64,000 bases of DNA, from NCBI RefSeq assembly GCF_027942865.1, contig NC_134515.1, positions 24,760,227 through 24,824,226 of the forward strand, read 5' to 3'. The notes below the pieces were generated by a model. It had not been told where the DNA came from and did no database searches. It worked only from the letters and a program-made list of their open reading frames with translations. The translations under genes and the position numbers were made by a program. Positions 39,291-52,341 of the stretch are shown one piece after another. Within the stretch, counting starts at the first letter, position 1, and every line of letters starts with the position of its first letter. Origin of the DNA: Odontesthes bonariensis (Eukaryota; Chordata; Actinopteri; Atheriniformes; Atherinopsidae).

Positions 39291-42200
39291 CGTGGTCACC
39301 ATAGAGATAAATTAGCTCTAAGAGGACAAGCACAATGTGTGCAATACTCGGATGAAAAAGAGATGTTCTTTGAGAGGGGAAAGTTATTCAGGCTTAATTG
39401 AGGGCCCATCTTGCAGACTGGGAAGCAGTTGAATGTGTGCGAGGAGAAAAGTGTTTGTGCCCTAATGGTAGGGTACCGTTGTAATTGATGAGGCTGGTTG
39501 GACAGACGTGTCACAGTGATGACTTGCTCAGTTGGGGGAGTGGGAGCTGTCAGGTGATAGATGACTCGCACATCTGCTTCATTCACTCCTGGGCTGCTAG
39601 TTGCTACAACAACTCCAGTGCAGCGGAGAAAATGCAGGGCAGTCTCCAGGAGAGGCCGGCCGACGTGTCAGGGAAATGTTAACGACGCTAAAGCCCACAG
39701 TCGTTACAGATTCCACTCTCATTGGCCTGGAAGTGGGGTGAGGAGATGGGCCCAAAGGTGTTGATGGAAAACCTGCTCACAATAATCTCCTCGGACTGAC
39801 GAATGTAGCTTGTAAAGTTTTCACCTGTGCTAGATTTTTGAGCCCTTTCCCAGTAAAAACACACATTCTTTATGAAAAAGCGGAGAGGACGAACTGAGAA
39901 TTCAGGTTTAACTTACAGTAGATAAGCCATATCGTGTATCAGTGTCAGTGATAATCTCCCCAGAAAAAAGGGAAAAGGGCGTGAAGGGATAATAGCAGAG
40001 GCTTGTCTCTGTCTGACAAAAGCTTTGGGCTTTCATAATATTGATACAAAAGACTTTTATAAGAAAGGGCAGCTGCTCAAAAAGCTCTGGTTAAAACTAA
40101 ACTAGGGTTTTGTGTGCAGGACTCGCATCGCATTGTCCCGTGAACAACACACTTGCATCTTTTGAGTCCTTTATATGTGTCATTCATTTACTTTCACCTG
40201 CAGTATTCTAACACTTGAATGGCAGCTTTGCGTGGATATTTTGAATGCGGCCCTCTAAAGTTACAAGCTCCCCTTAAGTTCTAGTAATGCGGATTAATAG
40301 CCAAGATTCAAAACATTAAACCTGTTATTTCCTGCATGAAACGTCTTCTTTTAAACAAACAATGGAGTTTAGCTACTGTGTCTGGTAATCCACCTGCAGT
40401 GTTTCTCAGCCAGGTGCAAAGCACCACCACACAGAGTCCACAGTCACTTCATCCCAGTTGAGTCACAACCACAAAATGCCACCTTCTTTGATATTTCAGC
40501 CTATGTCAGACAGCCTGAAGGATCACTGAGATCCTGATTATACTCTTAGCTGTGTTTCTCCATAAACAGGACCAGGCCCATGCCAAGATGTTCAGGGGTG
40601 TAATATCCATGTTGCTCTGAAGTGGGGTTGAGTTACCCTTTGGAGTTTTGGTGATGAAGGCACACACACACACACATGCTCACCCCGTCACCTGCGGTAG
40701 TTGGAAATTGGTGGTAGCAGCAGATTTATGGTCGGTACTCTGGCTCACTCCCTTTGTTATTGTTGGAGGTCTGCCACAGCTTTTCAATCTGCTCTCATGA
40801 CCTGTTACATCAGGGCCGCCCAGCTCTGAGCTCCAGCCAGCAATTAGAGTCAAAGCCGACAATGAGTCTTTAAAACATATTTAAGCAAGACGCGTCCTGC
40901 TCTGCGTTTTATCATTAGATCAGCCTTGACAGCACGAGTGATCCGATTTATAGCTGACAGTCAAATTTATCTGATGATGCTGGCATTTGTTGAAACCAGT
41001 GAGAGGATTTGGGATTTTTTTTTGCGGAACCATTTACTGAACCTCTATGTAATTACAATCTACAAAGTGATCAGATTCCTTTATGCTGTCTGCTGTCCTC
41101 CTTTATATCTCTATGGTAGCAAGTTACATATGAAGCCCAGATATGATCTTGGATTTACTTCACCAAAGAAAATCTATGAATACTGGTAATGCCAACAATG
41201 AACAAGGAAATGACTCATAGTTTTGCTCTTAAAGAGCTGTTAAATCATTCATCTTACAGGGCCTTTATTAACCCACAGCTCTGAGTATTCGTGTCAATTA
41301 TTCTGTTTCAACATTTTCCAGAACTTCACTCAGACAAGTGGACAACGCTAAAGACAATAATTTGAAGGAGGAGGAGGAACCAGAAAATATTCTCTGCAGT
41401 TTTTCTCTCCCCTTCGCTCTCTCTGACCATAAATCTCCTGACACATGATTATGTCAGTCATACTTTTGTTTTTGCTCTGGTTGAGACATGCACAAGCACC
41501 TGAGCGCTGCACACTAAATTGCAGAGCACAAGGTTGTCTTTATGTGATTCCAGAGATACTGTAAGGGTGCAGAGCTCATTCATGCACTCTCTTTACCGCT
41601 CTGACTCTGCGATGGAAAGAGAGATAGTCGACAATATCCACTCTCCACAAGAAGGATCCACAACTGTTTGGCCCTCACAGGGTCTATCTGACTTCCCATG
41701 GTCTATCTGATTTTACAGGTAAACATGGTCAAATAGCCTCAGGGCATTGTGTGTGGCTTAAAGGTTAGGACGGGCTGGGTGAGGGATTTTGAGGTTGCCC
41801 TTTACAATGATTTAAATGAGCATACCAGCCCGCTTAACCTGCCTTTAAAGGCTTTAGAAATATTAAAACACGGAGCAGTAATGGATCTGAGAAATGGTGT
41901 AATATGAACTTTAAGTGAGCTTTTTCAAAGCCGCCTTTGATGGTGTGTAGCAGTGTATCTCTGCATGATCTGAACACCCCATATGATACTTTTCTTGTTT
42001 TTGGAGTGGTTTGGAACAGGGATATGGAGGGCCCTCATACCTGCCCCCCCCCCCACACAAGACGTCACCTGAGCTAAGCTTACAGTAATCCTCCGACGTC
42101 TCGGGCGTCCTGACACGGGATGTTTTGAACAAAAACACCAAACTCACTACAACCCTGTAAGACTCAGGGACGCTTAGGAAATATCAAAGATCATCATCCA

Positions 42201-45200
42201 GCATCATGTGCCAGTCAGCCTGTCAGGTGGATTCTTAACCTGACAGCCTTTCCTCGCCCTTCCAAAGAAAAAACTGGCAGCTGCCCTCTTTGGTTGAAAA
42301 AAACTTTTGGGTCACTGGTGAGGAAACATTTGCACACCTTAAAACGAGAACACAGCGCAGACATGAAACTTATTGAAAGAGCACAAAGGATGATCAACTA
42401 ATCAGTCAAATCCCTCTTGTCTGAATTGTTAATTTTTTCAAATGTCAAATAGGCGAAGGAGAAGGCACACAAACAAGTTTGCTGGGAAGTAAACATCTGC
42501 GTGTACTTCACTGATGGTGTCATAGCTTCCAAACTCCTGACTCGTGGCTGAGTTCAGAGGGAGTTGCAATGAATTCTCTTCGAGCATCTTGTAACCTGTC
42601 GAGACACGTTCCTAAATGTATCATTGCAGAAAGCCATGAAACAATTTGAGCTGATGCTGCCAGTTTAAATAACTAAACAGTGTGGTCAGAGCTATTATAT
42701 CATTAATCTTCTCCCGCTCTCCACTCATGCTTTGCCAAGAGTTGGAAACACCCTCACCTTCAACCAAAACGAGGTAAGCAGATACCTAAAAGTACTTCTT
42801 TTGATATGTATCCCTCAATGCAGGTGACACAAGGGTTTTGAAGTCTGTGCCGAAGACCTTTTCAGTCATGTTATCTTCTTTTCGTTCCCTGCTGCTGGAT
42901 TGAAATGCATATTCCAGAAAGAACTTTGAAAGGAAAATATTTTGCTATGACAACACACTGAAAAGATGCTCCGCACAATTAACCATTTATGCGTATGGGT
43001 CACAAACCCACCTTACAATGTGGTTAATTGCATACACAGTCCTTGACACTGATGTCATGAACTGTAATAACCACTTGAATGGGAGTTTTATGTCTGTGAT
43101 TCCCTGTAAATAATAGCCAGTGTTGGCTGTAAACAAGCCTGCTGTCTGACGGGTGGTATCTCAGGTCATTTTGCTCATTCCTCCAAACAAAATATTTTCC
43201 ATTCGTCAACTTCTAACCCACAATGCATCACTACTGAGTTCCAAACCCACTTTAAAAGAAAAGCTGAATTGACACAAGTGGGTAAAGTGCACTGGGTGAC
43301 CTCTGAATCACGGAAGGTCGCTCTGTGACAGTTGTAGATGAGGCTGTGACAGTGGTGGATGATTCTACAGTTCAGCACAGGGTCAGAGGTTTGTCTGTAG
43401 GGCAGGGGGACACAGCTGGATGCTCTGCACTGAGGTCAGCTTCAGTGATGGTAATGAGATAAAGAATAGGACAAAAGGCAGACGGGATAAAGAGGGCATT
43501 GAAAGGAAGCTCACTTTCACCGATCTTTAATGATTTTAAAGAGGCTTTATACCTACAGTATGTTGATTTATGGTTATTGTTATGTTATATTGCTGTTATT
43601 GTCTTTACAAAACAGAGCTCAAGCATTACAAATGGCATTTTTGCCATTCATTAGTGAGTCTGTCCTCCTGGCCTTGCGAAATCCAGAATGAAAGCCTGAT
43701 GGACAAGGACTCTCAATACTGTGCCAGACAATGACAAACACCCCAAAGGGATTCTAGCAGGAAGTCTTTAGATTCTTTGCTTCTTTGCAGCCAAACAAAA
43801 AAAATGAACCTGTCATGCACTGACAGTGATATCATTACGGTAAGTAAAGAAAACTTCTCTGTGAAGGTGAAGTAAAGGTGCTTTATGTATCACCTATAGT
43901 TCCCACAAGAGGAAGGAGTAAAAACATGATCCGGAATATGATCTGATGTCCCCTGCGACTCTTGATGAGGGAACAAAAGCAGCAGTAGCATTGTCAGCTG
44001 GCACAGATGCCACAGTGATCGCTTCCATCATAAATCACAGCTTCTCAAAAGGATAGGTGTCTGGTGACAGGATGAGCATGCCAAACAAAGAGACGTCTGC
44101 TGTGACAGAAACTCACATAAAGTGGAAGTGGATTTTTGCAGCTCTCGAGCCGACAGTTACTGCTAAGTAGACACCTGCAGAGCAAACTGTGAGAGTGGGG
44201 ACAGATTCCTTCAGAGACTGTTTTCTTCCACTGGAGGCAAGATTACATTAGCAGGTGCAGAAAATATACAAAGGTTTTAATTTTATTGTCATTAAACATC
44301 TTCGTCTTTTTTTCAATTTAAGGTCGTATCTTTGATCTTTGACAGTTTCGACCATCAAATCCATATATTGTTATCAGTCTAGTTGTTATCATAGCCAAAA
44401 AATGTATGTAATTACAGACATTTTTATAGGCCACATGGAGGCAGTGAAAACTACCTGTTAACACAAAATGGACAACTTATATAAGCTTATAGCAAATAGC
44501 TGCTTATTTCCACATTCAAACCGAAACAAAGGCTCGAGAGGAGGGATTCTGTAAGTCAGGTGATTATTCTCTTAGGAACCTCTTTCACACCATGTGATCC
44601 GTTGCTTGTACAGATGCATTGATTACAGCTGCTTAAAATAATACATAATCAACAATGTTATTAACAAAGAAACCAGCAGGAGACAAAAAACAAGCAGGTG
44701 TTTCGGATCTGTGTGGCAGGCTTGCAAAGGCAACAGTGACTTAAACACTGCGCTATATCGTATTTGGGGGTTGTATGTAGCCATTTCAAAGTCATGAGCA
44801 CCCGTTGGATCAGTTAGATCCAGACAGATTGACTGTTGATCAAATTTGTAAAGTGAAGACAACTTGGGAGAGCAAACACGCTAAAATAGCTGTTGTTCAG
44901 TTAGCTATTGAGAGATAAATGTCTCCTTGTGGATTTATACAATTCTACTTGACAGAGAGAGTTTGTGGATGTGACAGGAAAATATGGTTCCAATAATAAC
45001 ATCTAAGTGATTTACTTAGACTTGCTATACATCAAGGGCAGTTTCATCTTACTTTTCAAGCAGCTGCATAACTTAATATTATTTAGGTTGGATAACAATG
45101 GCTGAAAAAGACTGAGACTAATGAGAATCAAAACGAGTATCCCCTGCTGTGTTGCATCAAATTCTTCTCATCAAGTAAGGCACAGTTTCTGTGAAGAAAT

Positions 45201-46029
45201 AAAAAGTAAACGAGCGTCCGAATGTGACAGGTTTGTCAGGGCTCTAATGACAGGTTTATCTCGAAGGGAGACAGAGACAAACATTACCTCAGTGCTGCTG
45301 CAGACTTGCAGTACATCCCAAAGCAGCGTCAGTTCACCAAGTCTGTCCTGGGGGAAATTCCTTTCTACCACTGTCCCTCTTTGCTACAGACTGTAGTTGT
45401 CAGTGTTGGGCCATATGATGATGTATTTGCGGGTTTCGATAATGGAAAAATTCCGCTGTTGTGAACACATGCATGAACAGTGAGGCTAAAAGCTCAGTTA
45501 TGTGAGGGATTTAAAGTAATGTGAAAAAAAGAAAAACTACTTCCCCTTTCAGTTCTAAGGTTTGATGTATCAGGAAGTATCAAAAATAGTCTGGTCCTTA
45601 TTAGAGCTAAAAGAATTTTGGTAAATACACCCTGAAATGAACAGCAACACATGACATATTAGCTCCGTCATATCAAAGTGATTAAGTTATTTTTTTTTTT
45701 TTGCTCTTTGGCTCTCTCTACAGTTGTGGGATGCAACACCACTGTCAAAAAAACAGACAAACGAGCCCTATACGTGTACAGTCATACAGGTGGATTTGTT
45801 GTAACGTTGAAAAGGTCACACATTCGCCATCAAAAGCCAACAAAAAGGACAAGCAAAACGGTGTAGTGCAAGCTGGAAGCCAAAGTTGTGAACTGTGGAA
45901 TCTCAGCCCTCAGGAGCTCCAGGGCAGTTTCAGGCCTGGGAATGTGCATAACAAAGGTGTACTTTACTGAAGTCTGAAGCACATAGTTTCAAGCTTCTTA
46001 AACTTCTCCGTTGCTGCTTTGAACCTGAT
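39291..46029. other. Intergenic, gene-poor
   Basis: No exon, RNA gene or recognisable mobile element was identified. Short open frames occur on both strands without similarity or splice structure. There is a small ACAC tract near 40663-40676 and a C-run at 42046-42054. Confidence 0.5.
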
Positions 46030-46640
46030 GCTAAACCAGAATGTGGAAGCAGTGTGAGAAGAACTAAGTACACCCTTCCTGTGTTCATAGGATTTGAGAG
46101 GGTAAGTAATAGTAATTGTAAGTAATCAGACGACAAAGTTCGTAACAGGACAATTAGAACAAGACCGAACAAATACGGCTTGTTTGGAAGGGCTGCCAAA
46201 GAGAAAGCTTCTCTTCTCTCAAAAAAACATGGCAGTGCAGCTTAGGTTTGTAATGTCGCGTCTGGACAAACAACGTGTCCATAACCAGAGTGGAGAAGTT
46301 TGGTCATAATGGACTGTCTTATTTTTGGTGAAAACTTAACACAGCATATCCGTGCCAATGCCTCATACCAACTGTCAAGCACAGCGGTGGAAGGGTGATG
46401 ATCTGGGCTTGTTTTGCAGCCACAGGAACTGGGCACCTTACAGTCATCGACCATGCCATGAACTCCTCTGTATGCCAAACTATTCTAAAGTCAAATGTGA
46501 GGTCATTTGTCTGACAGCTAAAAGTTGGCTGAAATTGGGTCCCGGAACAGTACAATGATACCAGATATGGAAGCAAATCCACAGCAGAATATCTTAAAAA
46601 GACAAGAATAAAGATTTTGCAGTGTCTCAGTTTTTGTTAT
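46030..46640 (+). pseudogene. Tc1-like transposase relic
   Basis: Plus-strand translation with several frame breaks gives 'RPNKYGLFGRAAKEKASLL', 'SKKHGSAA', 'VMIWACFAATGTGHLTVID' and 'MNSSVCQTILKSNVR'. These appear in the order of a Tc1/mariner transposase. Stops and indels interrupt every frame and the catalytic triad is incomplete. Confidence 0.7.
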
Positions 46641-49600
46641 GTAACTTATAAAACAGTTTCATATGTTTAATTCTTCATCTAAGTTGTATTTACCTCATTT
46701 TAAGACCCATTAAGGATCAGATGTTTTTTTTTATATATTCACATTATCATTTTATTTTAAGATATGCCCTGATATGGGAAATGTTTAAATTGAAAGTGGC
46801 TGTACTTTCATTTGCACATGACTGCAGATGTGGTTGAATCTTGTGGGTGGATTGTTAAGTTCTGGATCAACTGTATGTACCTTCCCTTCATGTAAGAGAG
46901 AGGTATCAGGAGGTGCTTATTCTGTTCAACTAGCCAGTACAGTGGCACACCTCTAAGAACTCTTAGAAGTGTCGACACATCGGCCCACTGACCGAAAGTG
47001 AAACGAGTGAAATTACCTTTTGCAAACAGTAACTGGTTAGATGTGCTGTACAGTGTAGGAAAGACTCTTTCTCTCATCTCACAAGCTGCCTCAAAGCCAG
47101 TCAGGCAGGTTTTCTGTAATTACACGAAAAATGGCTTTGGTTCCTCCGGGGTTTTGGCCACATCAGAGAGACAGAAGAGGTGTCTTTGCGTGCTTATATG
47201 AGCGTGTGTAACTAAGAACAGTGAAAAACACTGACACTCAAAAGAGACTTTGAGAAGTTAGTGTGTGTACAAACCTGAATGGTCATTTCACTTTGCTAAC
47301 CTGTTTTATCATTGCTGGAAGGTTCTCTACGGACTTTGATTGTTTGCCAGTGTTTTGTTGATGTAAAGTAAATGAGAAATAGTAAATAGTAAAGTTTTAA
47401 ACCGACATCTGTAAAATCTAAAACTCCACATCTGTCAACACCGTTGACAAGACTAGTTGTACTGTTACAGACTGTATAAAACTCCAAATGCCATTGGCAT
47501 CGAGCATCCCTGTGGTTTATCCTTGCCGTCTTTCATGATTTGTGTTAGATTGTGTGAGATTCCTCCCTAAATCCTGGTAATCAGTCAAAACCTTTCCAAA
47601 ACACGCCTTGAGCAACATATTCAGGAAAAACCTTGCTTAAGTGAGAGCTGTGGTGGAGAAGCCGAAGATGGTGCGAACCCCCTCCCTTCCTCGAGTGAAT
47701 TTATGATTAATTAAAGTTGTATCAACAAAATCAATATTTTGCCCTGCACAAGAAACAAGCTTTGAAATTCACAATGTCAGCTAACTAGGCTAATCTATGA
47801 CCCAAACAGATGGTGTCTGTGGTTTGATAGATTTGGGCGAAAGCAGAATCTGTCTGGAGCTCAGAGGCCTGCCAGATGCTTCTGTATCAACACCTCTTTT
47901 ATCACCTGAAGAGAGTCATCCTGCCAACTATGACAGTAATTCTATCTGAGAGGGCCACACTGACAGAGAGCATGGATGAGTGAGATTGACTGAGTGCATC
48001 TATTAACATTTGAACACATGCTTTCTGAGAACTCTCTTGCGTTGTGGTGAGCACTGTCTGTCGATGTTTGGACTTCCTGAATTTATGCATTCAATAAAAA
48101 GTAGAGCAGCACATTCCATCAGAGTTGTGTGCCAGCCTCCGTAACTGTATTTGCACATGGAAGCAGTGTTTCATGTGTGGGAGGAGGGCATTAAATGGGT
48201 TACTATGATGTCAGGATAATCCTCCCACATTAACACTTGACAACATTATGATTTTACATCGAAGCTCCAGATGCTTGCCTCTGGAAATAGCAAAAGACAG
48301 TCAACACCTGATGACTTTCTGGCTTAGGTAAACAGAATGTCTTATGGTACAAAGAGTTCTTCTACACCCATCTGGTTATATAAATAAATATGAAGTGTGT
48401 CTCATGGTATAATCAACTAATCAGGCGCCGACAGTCAATAGACAAATGCTGCACTGAATGTGCCAAAATGCAGCAGTGTGCTTTAAATAGCCCTAGGGGT
48501 CTACCTGGGTTGGCACGAGCTCAGTTCTATTGGAAGATAGAGGGTCCCTGCACTGACAGAGTCTAATCACAACTGCTAATCATAAATACGGTGAACAATT
48601 TAGTTAATTTCCCACTGTTTATCTGTTTCTTGCTTATAAAAACAGGAGATTTAGCAAGTTTTTTTGTGGCATACCTTTACCTCATGTGCAAGTCATAACT
48701 ACGCCTCATGTTAAGTGATTCCTGCCTGCTCTTGTGTGCAGTATCTTAATGTTAAAGGGTTCAAGATTCAGAACAAGAAATCAGTTCCCTCCGGTCCTGG
48801 AAACAGATGTGGGTTGCAACAGACTACACCATTTTTGAAAGCCCTTTGTGAATTGACATGTGTCTGTTACTTAGGAAGTAAGCAGTTGCAGCTAACAAAC
48901 TCCAGAAAGACAACATGTGTTATACTATTTTTGGATTTTGGTTGTTTTCACAGACTGACAGATTTTTTTGCAAACACCAAAAGCTAATCTCTCTCCATGT
49001 TTTCTCATGAGTCCAACATGCCGCAGCACGGTCCACAGCTGTAAGACGATTGCACCTTAAGAGGAAGAATGCCTTTAGAAATAACAAACACTTGAAGCCA
49101 GCTCATTACTTGGGTGACATTGTTTCGCCTCAACTCTTCATCATACAACTCTGCCCATTGCCTACCCACAGAAAATTTATCACCCTCATTCAAATCCACT
49201 CAGAGCAGACAGTATGCATTCCATAGCTGGTTGGCTGTGAGAGCCAAGCAGTTTAAGAAGAATGCCTTGTACCAGCTGAGGAGATGTCAGGTATGAAGCC
49301 ACACCCCCATTTCTTTGGACCGCAAATAGATCGCTGCTGTGTAATTAGTGCAGGCTTTCAAAGACACAAAATGATTCCATGTTTGTAGCAGTAACAATAA
49401 CCTACATCCATGCTAGCAGGTCTGCGTCTCATTACTTCCCGTAAAGTACATCATGTCTGTGGGTTTTTGTTGTGTTTTATGGTTTAGTTATAGTGTTTTG
49501 GAGTTGTTATGATTTTCATTTTTTTTACATTACATTTGGTCATGTTCCCTTTAGTTCATCTGTGTTGTCACATGTGCTGTATTCTTGGTTTTATTCCTAA

Positions 49601-49769
49601 ATCTGCTCTTCGGGTTGCCTCAGCCAGTCTTGCACGCTGCTATCCTTCTACACTTGGATTCATTTAGCCAATTACGACACCTACCCTAAGTTGGTCTCGT
49701 CTGTATCAATACTCCCTGGTTTTCTTTATACTGTGTCAAATCCCAAATGAGGATCTAGCATTGTATAAA

Positions 49770-50010
49770 ATGTCAAAAAAAGGGCAGAATTCTGCAGCAA
49801 GGGCTCTGATGATAATGAGCATCATGTTTCTCCAATTTTAGCCTCTCTTTACTGGCTACCTGTAAAACAGACAAAAGAAAGTCAATTTCTTCAGCCCACA
49901 TATAAATCTCTCAATGATAAACCTCCATCATACCATACAGACCTTGTGGTCGCATAGTCCCAACAGAGCACTTCACTCTCAAAATGTCGGCTTACTTATG
50001 GATCCTTGTC
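49770..50010 (+). mobile_element. LINE fragment (L2/Rex-like RT C-terminal)
   Basis: Broken frames resemble the 'NSAARAL...LHWLPV...KSLNDKPPSYHTDLV' segment of fish LINE ORF2. It is related to the tail at 17.5 kb but covers a more upstream part, and is too damaged to code. Confidence 0.55.
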
Positions 50011-50482
50011 GTCCTTTCAGTTGTTTCATGGCTCATGCAAATCAATCTTATGCTTGCTATCTTAGATTTTAGAATTCTATATACACTGAGGCAGGGGCTT
50101 CAGTGCTTCCTGGCTGTCTTCTTTAGCATTAGAAACACAAGAGCATACTTTGTGAAAGACAGGGGCTAATTCTGTCCCACAACTACTTTCAAAGCAACAC
50201 TTGCTTTCATACCAACTGTGATTTGTGTGGATAAATATGTGGACAAATATGTGGACATGAGGATGAGCATAAGCAGCCTGTGACAACAATATGTTTAATT
50301 TTCAAGCCTTGTCTTTTCCTTTCTTATTTCCTTGAAAGCTTGAAACAAAGTCAAATCTTATGTCCTATTATACTAGTAAACACATGAGATAGTCTCTGGG
50401 TACAAGAGGTTTTCCTGTCAAAGAAAAAAACTTGGGAAAAGATGATGGGTCATTTTTCTAACCTTCTGACCATAGCCATTAT

Positions 50483-50640
50483 CGCTCCAGTGTGTCCAGG
50501 GGTTTCCTTTTGGTTCTGTCCCAGTCAGACATGCCCAGAACATTTCACTTGGCACGCCTCTGGGGGGCATCCTAACTAGATGCCTGAACCACCTCCCTCA
50601 CGTAGCTCCCTCACCTGTACATATCTGAACCAGAGCACCA
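50483..50640 (+). mobile_element. Non-LTR retrotransposon fragment
   Basis: The block 'TCCAGGGGTTTCC', 'GACATGCCCAGAACA' and 'GGCATCCTAACTAGATGCC', followed by 'TGAACCACCTCCCTC', matches a highly repeated 3' segment of fish LINEs as I remember it. No coding frame remains. Confidence 0.45.
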
Positions 50641-51474
50641 GAGCACACGGACAAATTATAGTCACGGACAAATGCGGTAAAGGCCAAGACTGCAGTAGTT
50701 GCTATGATACTGCCACTGATCAGCAACTGCTGCACCTGGGTGAACATGGTTATGGTAATATCAAAAATAACAACAAATGTCGTCTGAAGCTGAGTGGCCT
50801 TGTTGCTGGGGATGGAAGCACATTATGCCGTTTATATCTTGAACATGTCAGTTGATGAACTGAGTTTATCCAGCTTGTTCTCACTTGGTGTACTTCATTA
50901 ACACGAAAGGCCCCTTTTAGCCTCAGTTATAAACTTACCAGATAAATACAGTTAAATAGTGGATTCATTTCATTCCTTCATTTTTTATGGCAGAAAAGCA
51001 GCTTTAGTTCCAACACCAACCGAGGAAATGATGTCGCCTATCCTCAAACCAAGTAGTTTTGATGCTTTTGGCTAAAAAAATGATGACATTTGAAGGATAG
51101 AAAAATAACAGCTGCAATGTGTTCTCAAACTCAAGTCGCCTGCTTCTTAAACAGTAACTTTCCTTACTGTAAAGTAAAGTTCCATTCAGTTGTACTTATC
51201 CATGAAGCCAGATTAAACCAATCAGCTGATTAGACTAGAAACATGTCTGAAAGGCCTGGATGACTCTGAGACTAAGCTTGTGGTCCTCAGGAACATACTG
51301 TCTTGTTATCTAATGACTTTAGTTGCTATTACCTTGGCTTGCAGTACTGCAGTGAGGAACCTTAATAGTTTATTTATTTATTTTTTTTTTTTTACCAGAA
51401 TCTGTCCTTTGACTCACAAGCTTATAGTTAACCGCCTTTTCTCACCTAAATAATTGGGTGAATTTAGGAACATC

Positions 51475-51560
51475 CAGTCTAAGAGGGATGCAGAAAAACT
51501 GGACCATGCCTTTGTTACTTCAAGATTGGACTGTTGCGAAACCTTATTTGGTTGTTCCTA
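51475..51560 (+). mobile_element. Short LINE reverse-transcriptase relic
   Basis: The sequence reads 'DAEKLDHAFVTSRLDYC', matching the 'HAFVTSRLDYCN' motif in reverse transcriptases of L2/Rex-type LINEs. Only this block survives. Confidence 0.55.
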
Positions 51561-51996
51561 AAAGTTAAAATTGTCCATGTAATCCAGGACGAGGGATGGA
51601 ATCACACTAAAAATTTGATGCAAATGTTGGTGTCTTTTAAAAGATTGCCAATTAATGAATGCATCTATTTTTGATTTTGTTGATTTGTAGTCATTGCATT
51701 CAAATCCCTGCAACGCTGACTATAGCAGGTATAGAAAATGGATAGACTGATGAATGATGAATTTAGTTTTTCTAATAAAAGTACCTCGAGATAACACACA
51801 TTGAGAAAACTGCCAGTATATTGAATCTAACTGTTTGTTGTTTGTTTTGTTTATTTTATTAAACAGTGTCATACACCAAAAAGGTGCCCAGCCCGCATGG
51901 GCTTACAAGACACACCACAAGCAACAAAAAGCAATAGTCTTCATCTTCATAATTGATAATCCAGCGTATACAGTCCTCAGTAAACAACAACCCCAG

Positions 51997-52341
51997 TCAA
52001 ACATAAAGCGCGCTCCTGCGCTGTTGGTAAGCTTCCAACACATATTGGGCTAAATAAAACACCTTCTCGCTACACAAATATGTAAGTCTGCACTCATCGG
52101 ACATAGAAAATAAATCATGACATTCCAAGGTCAATTTAAGGAAGAGCTTGAGTCTAACTTCATGGTAAAAAGGACAGTAAAACACAAAATGCATCTCATT
52201 TTCCACCTCATTTAAGTCACACAGGTGACACTTTCTGTTCTCCTCTGGGATTGCATGAAAACGTCCAGTTTCAACCGCCAGAGGCAAGATTCCACTTCTC
52301 AATTGGGCACAAACAGACCTCTGCGCTCTGGTTAGGTTCAA
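51997..52341 (-). pseudogene. LINE ORF2 C-terminal fragment with zinc-binding motif
   Basis: A 114-residue open frame contains 'LTRAQRSVCAQLRSGILPL', then 'CHLCDLNEVENEMHFVFYC'. This C-x2-C...H-x4-C arrangement is typical of the region after reverse transcriptase in some non-LTR elements. It has no upstream RT domain and no splice context, so it is a truncated insertion. Confidence 0.65.

Noticed and set aside
51997..52341. 114-codon zinc-binding host gene
   Set aside because: It matches the C-terminal region of non-LTR retrotransposon polymerases and has no promoter or splice context.
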